A stretch of 5,557 bases of DNA, taken from the NCBI GenBank assembly GCA_945873675.1, contig CAMCEP010000198.1, positions 1 to 5,557 on the forward strand, read 5' to 3'. The notes under the pieces were generated by a model that was given only the letters and a program-made list of their open reading frames with translations, did not search any database and was not told where the DNA came from. Below, piece by piece: positions 1-5,557 of the stretch. The position numbers and the translations under genes are program-made. The DNA comes from Asaia bogorensis (GTDB lineage: Bacteria; Pseudomonadota; Alphaproteobacteria; Acetobacterales; Acetobacteraceae). Position 1 is the first letter of the stretch. Each line of letters opens with the position of its first letter.

Positions 1-997
1 CGGTGAAGGCGATGCTGAGGATATGCGGCACGCGAAAGCGCTTTTCGGTAAGCGTCGCACCTTGATCAGCCAGCCCCTCAGCCAGCCGATCCGTCAGCAC
101 GCCAAGCCTTTCGCTAATGGCGGCTGGGCCCCATTCAGCCATCATCTCCATGCCCACTGCCGCCATTTCCAAGGAGATGAAGTGATCGCGTTCTCCCATA
201 TCGAAGCGCCGCGCCGTGGGGGCGAAGCTGGTATCCTTAAGATAGGGCGCTGCTTCCGAGGCAATGGCGCGGCGGCCAAAGCCGGTTTGTTCCAGCGGCA
301 CGCCTTCCTGCCGACGCTTGGCGATATACATGAAGGCACGCCCATAGGGGCCGAGCACCCATTTGTATGTTGGGAAAATCAGGAAATCAGGATCGAGGGT
401 TGTGACATCAATCGGTGTGACCCCCGCGCCATGCGTGGCATCCACCAGCAGCGCCGCGCCGCGCGCGCGCAAGGCCGGCGCGATGGCTGCGATATCAATC
501 GCACCCCCATCCGCCCAATGCACGGAAGATATGGAAGCGAGCGATACCGGCGCTGCCCCTGACCGCGCAATCGCTTCCAGCATGGCGGAGGTCCAATCGC
601 CATTCGTCGGTCGGCGCACCACCTCCACCGCAAAACCCTGAGCAGCGGCGCGCGTCATCCATTCCAGCACGGGGGAGGAATGGTCATCTTCCACCAGCAA
701 AACCCGCGTGCCGGCGGGGGGCGCGAAAATCTTTCCTGCCACCGCGACGCCGTAGGAAACCGAGGGGATCAGCGCCACATCATTCGCATCCGCGCCAATC
801 AGCGCCGCAGCAGCCGCGCGCGTTCGTTCATGCTGCGCGCGGGCAAGCCCTGGGTCCACTGCCCAGGGGCGCGCCTTGCGGTCCACACCTTCATGCCCAG
901 CTTCCTGCACCTTGCGGGGCAGGGGGCTCCAAGAAGCTGCATTCAGGTAGCAGACATCCCGTGGGATATCGAAGGCATCGCGTTGGCTGGGCAGCAT
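1..997 (-). CDS. Class V aminotransferase-fold PLP enzyme (cysteine desulfurase-like), partial
   Basis: The frame is open from an ATG at 997 leftward to the window edge, giving 332 residues and no stop, so the C-terminus is missing (full-length relatives are usually about 370-410 residues). Class V hallmarks are visible. There is an N-terminal YLNAASWSPLP segment (17-27). An SSVHWADGG segment (158-165) holds the usual PLP-stacking histidine, H160. In LLVDATHGAG (183-192), D186 would hold the pyridine nitrogen and H189 sits where relatives have Gln or His. K212 in TYKWVLGPYG is the expected Schiff-base lysine. The start is supported by AAGGAA (plus-strand 1005-1010) seven bases upstream. The family covers cysteine desulfurases, kynureninase-like, isopenicillin-N-epimerase-like and C-S lyase enzymes. 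The exact reaction cannot be decided here, partly because the region that would carry a desulfurase active-site cysteine lies outside the window. The gene is cytoplasmic by inference and divergent from the NDUFS4-family gene. Confidence 0.9.
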   Translation of the reverse strand, partial: MLPSQRDAFDIPRDVCYLNAASWSPLPRKVQEAGHEGVDRKARPWAVDPGLARAQHERTRAAAAALIGADANDVALIPSVSYGVAVAGKIFAPPAGTRVLLVEDDHSSPVLEWMTRAAAQGFAVEVVRRPTNGDWTSAMLEAIARSGAAPVSLASISSVHWADGGAIDIAAIAPALRARGAALLVDATHGAGVTPIDVTTLDPDFLIFPTYKWVLGPYGRAFMYIAKRRQEGVPLEQTGFGRRAIASEAAPYLKDTSFAPTARRFDMGERDHFISLEMAAVGMEMMAEWGPAAISERLGVLTDRLAEGLADQGATLTEKRFRVPHILSIAFT

Positions 998-1004
998 ATT
1001 GGGG

Positions 1005-1010
1005 TTCCTT
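1005..1010 (-). promoter_or_regulatory. Ribosome binding site of the class V enzyme
   Basis: Read on the minus strand this is AAGGAA, seven bases before the ATG at 997. It fixes that ATG as the start of the PLP enzyme. Confidence 0.65.
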
Positions 1011-1019
1011 GGCTGGGCC

Positions 1020-1043
1020 GTGACCCGGAAAGCTTAGGGTCAC
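1020..1043. repeat. Perfect 7-bp inverted repeat in the divergent spacer
   Basis: GTGACCC (1020-1026) and GGGTCAC (1037-1043) are exact reverse complements separated by 10 bases that contain an AAGCTT palindrome. The repeat ends nine bases before the ribosome binding site of the leftward gene and lies 86 bp upstream of the rightward ATG. It could be an operator for a dimeric repressor or a stem-loop in the leftward 5' leader. No T-run follows on either strand, so it does not look like an intrinsic terminator. Its function is inference only. Confidence 0.5.
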
Positions 1044-1076
1044 TTCGCCCGGCAGGAAAAGCCTTCCGTCTTTCGC

Positions 1077-1105
1077 TTGAGATTCTGCGCCGAATGGTGG
1101 ACAAA
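1077..1105 (+). promoter_or_regulatory. Weak candidate promoter for the NDUFS4-family gene
   Basis: TTGAGA at 1077-1082 matches the -35 consensus well. Seventeen bases later GACAAA (1100-1105) is only a poor -10. This would start transcription shortly before the AGGAAGAGG ribosome binding site at 1114-1122. The match is too weak to be more than a suggestion. Confidence 0.2.
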
Positions 1106-1129
1106 AGCACCTGAGGAAGAGGTAACCCA

Positions 1130-1456
1130 ATGTCTGAGACCAAAGGCTTTGCGCGCATTTACCAGCAGGCGAAATCCGCCATGCAGTCCGGCAGATCGGG
1201 CAAGGCTGGCTGGGTGCTGAGCTTCGTGCCCAGCGAAGCACAACGCGCTGACCAATTGGTTGGCTGGTATGGTTCAGCCGATACCGCGAAGCAGGTGACG
1301 CTGCATTTCGATAGCCGTGATCAAGCCATTGCCTATGCGGAAGGGCAGGGTCTGCGTTATGAGGCGGAAGCGCCGGCCAAGGCAGCGGGCACCATCAAGC
1401 CCAAGGTCTATGCCGATAATTTCAAGTTTGGCCGGCATGAGAATTGGTCTCATTGA
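1130..1456 (+). CDS. NDUFS4-family accessory subunit of respiratory complex I (ETC complex I subunit)
   Basis: This 108-residue protein matches the bacterial NDUFS4 (18-kDa / AQDQ) family. It opens with ARIYQQAKSAMQSG (8-21), followed by the WVLSF strand (28-32), GWYGSADT with a following QV (45-56), the F(D)SRDQAIAYAEGQG helix (60-74) and the conserved C-terminal KPKVYADNFKFGR...W (90-106). In mitochondria NDUFS4 sits on the peripheral arm near the NADH-oxidising module and stabilises it; the alphaproteobacterial homologue is an accessory complex I subunit at the cytoplasmic face of the inner membrane. The start is backed by AGGAAGAGG at 1114-1122, with seven bases of spacing after its last G. 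The length is normal for the bacterial family and the protein appears intact. As in many Alphaproteobacteria it stands apart from any nuo operon genes visible here. Confidence 0.92.
   Translation: MSETKGFARIYQQAKSAMQSGRSGKAGWVLSFVPSEAQRADQLVGWYGSADTAKQVTLHFDSRDQAIAYAEGQGLRYEAEAPAKAAGTIKPKVYADNFKFGRHENWSH
1437..1453. repeat. Short inverted repeat over the end of the NDUFS4-family gene
   Basis: ATGAGA (1437-1442) and TCTCAT (1448-1453) are perfect complements around a 5-base loop ATTGG. They cover the last codons just before the TGA at 1454-1456 and end 18 bp before the tRNA. There is no T-run, so it is not a classic terminator. It might be chance or a 3'-end stabilising hairpin. Confidence 0.35.
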
Positions 1457-1471
1457 CTGTGCGATTTCAGG

Positions 1472-1548
1472 GCGCCCTTAGCTCAGTTGGATAGAGCAAC
1501 AGCCTTCTAAGCTGTGGGTCGGTGGTTCGAATCCACCAGGGCGCGCCA
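1472..1548 (+). tRNA. tRNA-Arg (anticodon UCU)
   Basis: A complete cloverleaf can be folded by eye. The acceptor stem GCGCCCT (1472-1478) pairs with AGGGCGC (1538-1544), followed by discriminator G1545 and an encoded CCA (1546-1548). The D stem is GCTC/GAGC. The anticodon stem ACAGC (1499-1503) pairs with GCTGT (1511-1515) around the loop CTTCTAA, giving anticodon TCT at 1506-1508. The T stem GGTGG/CCACC encloses TTCGAAT. The 77-nt tRNA would read AGA and AGG arginine codons, which are rare in GC-rich genomes. It starts 15 bp after the upstream stop codon. Six Ts at 1554-1559 lie just downstream without a clear hairpin. Confidence 0.97.
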
Positions 1549-1578
1549 AAGCCTTTTTTCGCCAGCGCGTATCCACTC

Positions 1579-1606
1579 TTGGGTTTTCCCCCGCTTGGGC
1601 TAAGCT
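1579..1606 (+). promoter_or_regulatory. Weak candidate promoter for the Bug-type binding protein gene
   Basis: TTGGGT (1579-1584) and TAAGCT (1601-1606) are spaced by 16 bases and lie about 40 bp before the ATG at 1647. Each box keeps only about half of the sigma-70 consensus. Its position, after the tRNA and before a new transport unit, is more persuasive than the sequence itself. Confidence 0.22.
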
Positions 1607-1646
1607 TCCCCACGGAAACGATTAACATCAGGGGGGCTTCATCATC

Positions 1647-2615
1647 ATGCAAAAGATCACACGGCGTGGCTTGGGCGCCATGGTCGCATCCGGGCTTAGC
1701 TTGCCTCATCTGGCGCGGGCCGCTGATTGGCCAACGCGGCCTTTGACCTTACTGGTGCCTTATCCGCCCGGCGGACCATCCGATGTTTCGGTCCGGCCGA
1801 TGATCGAACCTTTGTCGCGGCTACTTGGCCAGCCGGTGGTGATTGAAAACCGTGCCGGGGCAGGGGGCAGCATCGGCGCGCAGGCCGTCGCGCAATCCCG
1901 CGATGGTCATACGGTACTGATTTTCCCAACTGCGGTGCTGACCATCAGCCCGCATGTGATGGCGCAATTGCCCTATGACCCGGCGACAGCCTTCATACCC
2001 GTGGCGCGCATCACCCTCGGATACAGTGTTGTCGCTTCCCATCCTTCACTGCCCTTCCGCGATGCGGCAGGGCTGATTGCCTATGGCAAAGCCAATCCAG
2101 GGCAATTGCGTTTCGGTTCCGCCGGACCTGGCACCATCACGCAACTCACCGGAGAGCTTTTCGGCGATGTCACCGGCATCAAGGTGGAACATGTGCCTTA
2201 TCGCGGTTCCGCCCCATCGCTCACTGATGCACTGGCCGGGCGCGTGCAATTATTGTTTGATTCGGTCGCGGTGCCGGCGGTGAATGACGGGAAGCTGATT
2301 GGCATTGCGACGATTGGCGAAAACCGCAATCCAAGCCTTCCCAATGTGCCAACCCTTGGCGAGATTGGGCTGGAACGCGCCTTGGCCATTCCCTGGTATG
2401 GCGTGGCGGCCCCAACTTCCATGCCCGCCGCCGCCATTGCGCGGCTGACCGAAGCGCTGCGACAAGTAACCGCCATGCCCGAAGTCGCCAGCGCCATGGC
2501 GCCTGCCGGCATCGTACCTGCTTTCGAAGGTGGTAGCGTTTTCGCCGAACGTGTCCGCCGCGAACGGGAAATGTACGGCGCGCTCGCCAAGCGCATCGGC
2601 ATCCAGCCGCAATAG
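1647..2615 (+). CDS. Tripartite tricarboxylate transporter (Bug/TctC) family periplasmic binding protein
   Basis: The 322 residues are the normal length for the Bug family of periplasmic receptors, which bind small carboxylates and similar compounds. The N-terminus TRRGLGAM plus a hydrophobic stretch ending HLARAAD (21-27) is a signal peptide with a twin-arginine look; cleavage is expected near A25/A26. Family landmarks follow: RPLTLLVPYPPGGPSD (31-46) with the first binding loop, PVVIENRAGAGGSIGA (63-78), DGHTVL, YDP...F.PVA (110-120), FGSAGPGT (156-163) as the second loop, and VPYRGSAPSLTDALAGRVQ (183-201) leading to the F204-D205 pair. The C-terminal IPWYGVAAPTSMP (248-260) is also typical. 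The start fits the signal peptide; a G-run at 1631-1636 is the only weak ribosome binding site. No TctA/TctB membrane partners are visible, as is common for orphan Bug proteins. The ligand cannot be predicted. Confidence 0.93.
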   Translation: MQKITRRGLGAMVASGLSLPHLARAADWPTRPLTLLVPYPPGGPSDVSVRPMIEPLSRLLGQPVVIENRAGAGGSIGAQAVAQSRDGHTVLIFPTAVLTISPHVMAQLPYDPATAFIPVARITLGYSVVASHPSLPFRDAAGLIAYGKANPGQLRFGSAGPGTITQLTGELFGDVTGIKVEHVPYRGSAPSLTDALAGRVQLLFDSVAVPAVNDGKLIGIATIGENRNPSLPNVPTLGEIGLERALAIPWYGVAAPTSMPAAAIARLTEALRQVTAMPEVASAMAPAGIVPAFEGGSVFAERVRREREMYGALAKRIGIQPQ

Positions 2616-2629
2616 TCTAAGCAGCGCTC

Positions 2630-3403
2630 GTGCAAGATATCGCTGACCATCTCGCGCCAATTTTTGACGGCATCAATATCTGGGCTGCGCTTGGTGTGAC
2701 CTTCATCGCCGGGCTCATGCGCGGATTTGCCGGCTTTGGGTCAGCGATGCTGATGGCGCCGATCTTTGCCATGCTGTTCGGCTCAGCGGATATGGTCGTG
2801 ACGGTGGTTGCGATTGAACTCATCGTCTCCTTCCAGCTTTTCCCGCAAGTGCGCCAACACGCCGATTGGAAGCTTCTGACACCCATGAGCATCGCCGCCT
2901 GCGCTGCCATGCCGCTTGGTGTCTGGCTGCTCGCGAATGTGGACAAGAACGCCATCATCACGGCGGTTTCAGCAGTGATCGTGGTTTTCGTCGTGATCAT
3001 GTGGACCGGCTGGCGCTATAAGGGGCGAAGGACTCAGCCTGCCACCATCCTTGTTGGTGCTGTTTCCGGCGCCATGATGGCTACCACCAGCGTCGGCGGA
3101 CCGCCCGTGCTGCTTTATTTGCTTTCGGGCAATGATCCGCCGCAGGTGAACCGCGCCAATATCGTCACCTATTATTTCCTGACGCAATTTCTGTTGATTG
3201 CGATTGTGATGGCCTCAGGGGTCGCGGGTGTTACGGCATTGATCCGCGCCGCGATTTTGCTGCCGGTCATGGTGCTTGGCGCCTGGGTGGGCGGGCGCGC
3301 CTTCCAGGGTCTTGGCAATGAACAACTCTATCGCCAGGTGGCCCTGACGATCCTGTTCTGCACCGGGATGTTCGGCTTGGTGCGGGGCTTCCTTATCGGC
3401 TGA
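2630..3403 (+). CDS. TSUP (TauE/SafE, DUF81) family membrane transporter
   Basis: This is a 257-residue, very hydrophobic protein with about eight predicted membrane spans, roughly at 18-38, 44-67, 83-104, 108-126, 140-163, 178-197, 202-223 and 237-254. The two internal-repeat signatures of TSUP transporters are present: RGFAGFGSAMLMAP (31-44) and TTSVGGPPVLLYLLSG (152-167). Characterised relatives export sulfite, sulfoacetate or other sulfur-containing organic anions, or take up similar anions; the substrate here is unknown. The start is GTG: an in-frame TAA at 2618-2620 rules out anything much further upstream, and the first internal Met (30) would delete the first helix. No good Shine-Dalgarno is seen, and the gene begins 14 bp after the Bug gene's stop, so translational coupling is likely. 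It ends 10 bp from the convergent deacetylase-like gene. Confidence 0.9.
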   Translation: MQDIADHLAPIFDGINIWAALGVTFIAGLMRGFAGFGSAMLMAPIFAMLFGSADMVVTVVAIELIVSFQLFPQVRQHADWKLLTPMSIAACAAMPLGVWLLANVDKNAIITAVSAVIVVFVVIMWTGWRYKGRRTQPATILVGAVSGAMMATTSVGGPPVLLYLLSGNDPPQVNRANIVTYYFLTQFLLIAIVMASGVAGVTALIRAAILLPVMVLGAWVGGRAFQGLGNEQLYRQVALTILFCTGMFGLVRGFLIG

Positions 3404-3416
3404 AGCGCTAGCTTCA
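3401..3416. repeat. Palindrome joining two convergent stop codons
   Basis: TGAAGC (3401-3406), loop GCTA, then GCTTCA (3411-3416): a perfect 6-bp stem. Its outer three bases are the TGA stop of the TSUP gene on the plus strand and the TGA stop of the deacetylase-like gene on the minus strand. No T-run flanks it, so terminator strength is doubtful, but it could act weakly in both directions. Confidence 0.45.
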
Positions 3417-4298
3417 CGCCCCATCCCCACTCGCCCGATACCAGGCGGCAATCTCATCGCCCTGCATGAAGGCCACGCGCGGATCAGCCGCCAATTCCGC
3501 AAACAGCGCGGCCAGCGCATCAATGCGATGCGGGACGGCAGAAATATAGGGATGGATCGCAATGGACATGATCTTCACGCCAGCCGATGCCTCAGCCTCC
3601 GCAATCAGGCGCTTCGCTTGCAGCCGCGCGCGGCGCGGTAATTCTTCCTCATCATGGTGCTGGATCATCACCACGGGGATGTCGTTTAACTCGACCGAAT
3701 AGGGCAGGGACAGCATTTCACCATGCGCCGTCGCCACGCGCGCGGGCAGATCATCCACCACGAAATCACCAAGCCAGGTGATGCCAGCCTCCGCCAGTAT
3801 ATCAGGCGTTTCCAGTGTTTCAGTCAGCCCCGGCCCAAGCCAGCCATGGCAGGCGCGGCCCGTGAAATCAGTGATGGTCTTCACGGTGCGGCTGATGGAA
3901 TCCCGCTGATCGGGCATTTTATGCGTGGGCACCTGCACCCAGCCATGGCCCATGAATTCCCAACCCGCATCGCGCGCCGCCGCCGCCACGCGCGGATAAG
4001 CCTCAATCACGCTGCCATTGATGGAAAGTGTTGGGCGAATGGCGTGGCGCTGGAACATTTCCAGAAAGCGCCAAAAACCAACGCGCATCCCATATTCATG
4101 CCAGGCCCAATTCGGCAAATCGGGCTGCAAAACCGCGGCTGTCGGCGCGACCAGAACCTGGCGCGGCATGGGGTTTTCGATCAGCCAGTTTTCGATATTC
4201 ACCACCGGCCACAGGATCAGCTTCTGCCCACCCGGCAGGCTGTGACGCGGGCGATCCGCAGGCGCGGTATAGCGCAGCCGCTCGACAGGGTTGGTCAC
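3414..4298 (-). CDS. Polysaccharide deacetylase (NodB/PuuE-like) family hydrolase
   Basis: The 294-residue protein has the layout of the PuuE-like branch of the NodB-fold family, which includes allantoinase-like enzymes that hydrolyse cyclic amides, rather than a cell-wall deacetylase. There is no signal peptide, so it should be cytoplasmic. Visible landmarks are a first strand ILWPVVNIENW (28-38), YGMRVGFWRFLEMFQRHAIR (69-88), PTLSINGSVIEAYP (89-102), WEFMGHGWVQVP (113-124) with H118, GWLGPGLTET (152-161), WLGDFVVDDLP (175-185), and IAIHPYISAVPHRIDAL (247-261) with H249. The classic first motif (TFDD) is replaced by VNIEN, and no His stands four residues after H118, so metal binding is altered. 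Start GTG at 4298 overlaps the ATPase stop as GTGA, with GGAAAG just upstream inside the ATPase gene. The operon suggests it processes the transported compound. Confidence 0.85.
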   Translation of the reverse strand: MTNPVERLRYTAPADRPRHSLPGGQKLILWPVVNIENWLIENPMPRQVLVAPTAAVLQPDLPNWAWHEYGMRVGFWRFLEMFQRHAIRPTLSINGSVIEAYPRVAAAARDAGWEFMGHGWVQVPTHKMPDQRDSISRTVKTITDFTGRACHGWLGPGLTETLETPDILAEAGITWLGDFVVDDLPARVATAHGEMLSLPYSVELNDIPVVMIQHHDEEELPRRARLQAKRLIAEAEASAGVKIMSIAIHPYISAVPHRIDALAALFAELAADPRVAFMQGDEIAAWYRASGDGA

Positions 4299-5068
4299 GC
4301 TGCTTTCTTTCCATGATGGCTATGCAGCCGCGCCGAAAGATCACGTCGCACCGCATTGAATTCCGGGGAGGAAACATCGCGCGGCCGCGGCAATTCAATG
4401 CGATGCTCACTCGCGATCCGCCCAGGGCCGGGTTCCATCACGACAACACGGTCCGCGAGGAAAATCGCCTCCTCAATCGAATGCGTGACGAACAGCACAG
4501 TGAGCTTGGTACGCTGCCAGATATCCAGCAATTCATCCTGCAAGCGTTCCCGCGTCATGGCATCAAGCGCGCCGAAGGGCTCATCCATAAGCACCATCTC
4601 AGCATCATTGGCCAGCACGCGCGCAATCGCGACCCGCTGCTTCATGCCGCCTGAAAGCTGATGCGGATAGGCATCGGCAAAGCGCGTGAGGCCCACCATA
4701 TCCACAAAACGATCCACTAGCTTGCGGAGGTCAGCCTTGGGCAGGCCACGGGATGCCGGCCCGAAGCCGATATTCTGCCGCACGGATAGCCAGGGGAACA
4801 GTCCGTAATCCTGAAACACCATGCCGCGATCCGGCGCGGGGCCGGCAATGCGCTTGTCCCACATCAAAGCTTCACCGGCGCTTGGCGGCTCGAAGCCCGC
4901 GACAATGCGGAGCAAGGTGGATTTGCCGCAGCCCGAAGCGCCGATTAGGCAAACGAATTCGCCTTTCTCGACAACCAGATTGGCACCGCGCAGGGCTTCG
5001 ATGCGCTGGTCATTTAGCTCATAGACCTTGCCGACATTGCGCAGATCAAGAATGGGAAGCTCAGCCAT
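4295..5068 (-). CDS. NitT/TauT-type ABC transporter ATP-binding protein
   Basis: This 257-residue ATPase is complete in all motifs: Walker A GASGCGKST (43-51), Q-loop Q86 in MVFQDYGLFPW, signature LSGGMKQ (138-144), Walker B VLMDEP (159-164), D-loop GALD (166-169) and switch H196 in FVTHSIEEA. The LFPWLSVRQN segment (90-99) and overall length are typical of the SsuB/TauB/nitrate-type subfamily, which powers import of sulfonates, nitrate, pyrimidine precursors and similar small molecules. It would form a dimer on the cytoplasmic face of the membrane and drive the permease encoded just upstream. The ATG at 5068 overlaps the permease stop by 8 bp; GGAG 11 bases upstream is an acceptable but distant ribosome binding site. 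Its own stop overlaps the deacetylase-like start by 4 bp. The substrate cannot be told from the ATPase. Confidence 0.95.
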   Translation of the reverse strand: MAELPILDLRNVGKVYELNDQRIEALRGANLVVEKGEFVCLIGASGCGKSTLLRIVAGFEPPSAGEALMWDKRIAGPAPDRGMVFQDYGLFPWLSVRQNIGFGPASRGLPKADLRKLVDRFVDMVGLTRFADAYPHQLSGGMKQRVAIARVLANDAEMVLMDEPFGALDAMTRERLQDELLDIWQRTKLTVLFVTHSIEEAIFLADRVVVMEPGPGRIASEHRIELPRPRDVSSPEFNAVRRDLSARLHSHHGKKAA

Positions 5069-5557
5069 GGTGTGAAGGGCTCCAACGCAGCAGACGGTTC
5101 ATCAAAGCGACAATGATGCGGTCAGAAATAAAGCCGGCAACGCCAATCACGATCATGCCGCAAATCACCAATTCAGTGCGCGATAGCGTGCGACCATCCA
5201 TGATCACGGCGCCAAGCCCTTGCGGCACGCCTGTCATTTCGCCCACCACAATAACAAACCAAGCCAGGCCCAGGCCAAGCCTGAGCCCGGTGAAGATGGA
5301 TGGCAGCGATGCCGGCAGCACCACGCGGAAGAATTGCGCCGTGCCGGAACAGCCCAGCATGGATGCCGCTTCAAACAGGCGCTTTTCCACACTGCGCACG
5401 CCAAATACCGTATTCAGCAGAATGGGATAAAAGGCGCCGAGGAAGACCAGGAAGAAGGCCGAACGCGGCCCAAGCCCGAACAGGATCATGGAAAGCGGCA
5501 GCCAGGCCGTCACCGGAATAGGGCGCATCAATTGCAGGAAGGGGTCCAGCAGCGCGC
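5061..5557 (-). CDS. NitT/TauT-type ABC transporter permease, partial
   Basis: The frame stays open to the right edge, so only the last 164 residues are seen and the true start lies outside the window. The visible part begins with a DPFLQLMRPIPVTAWLPL segment (4-21 of the fragment), the conserved DP...RPIP...W.PL stretch of SsuC/TauC-like permeases. The EAA loop that contacts the ATPase begins at EAASMLGCSG (62-71) and continues with VVLPASLPSIFTGLRLGLGLAW. Several membrane helices follow, and the protein ends in a short basic tail, RLLRWSPSHHG. Full-length relatives are about 250-280 residues, so roughly 90-110 N-terminal residues are missing. It is an inner-membrane subunit and the first of the three operon genes visible here. 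No periplasmic binding protein is visible; one may lie further right. Confidence 0.93.
   Translation of the reverse strand, partial: ALLDPFLQLMRPIPVTAWLPLSMILFGLGPRSAFFLVFLGAFYPILLNTVFGVRSVEKRLFEAASMLGCSGTAQFFRVVLPASLPSIFTGLRLGLGLAWFVIVVGEMTGVPQGLGAVIMDGRTLSRTELVICGMIVIGVAGFISDRIIVALMNRLLRWSPSHHG

Noticed and set aside
23..1114. Long plus-strand open frames at 23-562 and 680-1114.
   Set aside because: They are rich in Arg, His and Gly with no recognisable domain, and they lie opposite the well-supported PLP enzyme on the minus strand. GC-rich coding DNA often leaves such shadow frames.
1472..1548. tRNA gene as an integration site for a genomic island.
   Set aside because: No integrase, no direct repeat of the tRNA 3' end and no change in gene style was seen downstream.
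1549..1569. T6 run (1554-1559) after the tRNA as an intrinsic terminator.
   Set aside because: No stable GC-rich hairpin precedes the Ts. The only pairing found (GGCG at 1540 with CGCC at 1560) puts the Ts in the loop and uses bases of the tRNA acceptor stem.
1467..1709. Open frame antisense to the tRNA (contains WWIRTTDPQLRR), and a plus-strand frame at 1522-1746 (starts MVRIHQGAPK).
   Set aside because: These are well-known false proteins produced by translating across a tRNA gene; the tRNA fold explains the sequence.
3723..5430. Plus-strand open frames at 3723-4316, 4028-4654 and 4753-5430.
   Set aside because: They are antisense to the deacetylase-like, ATPase and permease genes, which carry full family motifs; the plus-strand translations resemble nothing known.
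5061..5531. Permease gene starting at 5531 (TTG).
   Set aside because: The frame remains open to the right edge, and the residues before that point (DPFLQ) continue the conserved permease segment, so the real start is outside the window.
1..5557. A joint organosulfur pathway (class V PLP enzyme, TSUP/TauE-like carrier, TauB-like ABC system).
   Set aside because: Each family covers many substrates, the genes lie on three separate transcription units, and no sulfonate-specific enzyme is present.

Overview
The window looks like ordinary chromosomal DNA from a GC-rich alphaproteobacterium. The strongest clue is a small NDUFS4-family protein, an accessory subunit of respiratory complex I that is typical of Alphaproteobacteria and mitochondria. 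A solitary tripartite-tricarboxylate-type (Bug) binding protein and a NitT/TauT-type ABC transporter also fit a metabolically versatile soil or water member of the group. Acetobacteraceae/Rhodospirillales is a guess from gene content, not something the sequence proves. Coding is dense, and I see no phage, transposon, CRISPR or plasmid genes.

Layout, left to right. Positions 1-997 (minus) hold most of a class V (PLP) aminotransferase-fold enzyme, cut by the left edge. A 132-bp divergent spacer follows, carrying a perfect 7-bp inverted repeat. Then come the NDUFS4-family gene (1130-1456, plus) and, only 15 bp after its stop, a tRNA-Arg(UCU) gene with encoded CCA (1472-1548). Next on the plus strand are a Bug-type periplasmic binding protein with a signal peptide (1647-2615) and, 14 bp later, a TSUP/TauE-SafE membrane transporter starting at GTG (2630-3403). 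The right part is a minus-strand operon read right to left: ABC permease (5061 to beyond the right edge), ABC ATPase (4295-5068) and a polysaccharide-deacetylase/PuuE-like hydrolase (3414-4298). The operon members overlap by 8 and 4 bp. The two blocks converge at 3403/3414, where both stop codons lie in one short palindrome.

How the genes may work together. The minus-strand operon looks like an importer for a small organic anion or amide plus a cytoplasmic hydrolase that acts on it; the substrate cannot be read from the sequence. The Bug protein and the TSUP transporter are probably co-transcribed, but whether they cooperate is unknown, because Bug proteins normally serve TctA/TctB permeases and none is present here. 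I did not find a clearly new multi-gene system. The most interesting items are the altered metal-site motifs of the deacetylase-like protein, the unusual Bug-TSUP pairing and the small inverted repeats at gene boundaries.
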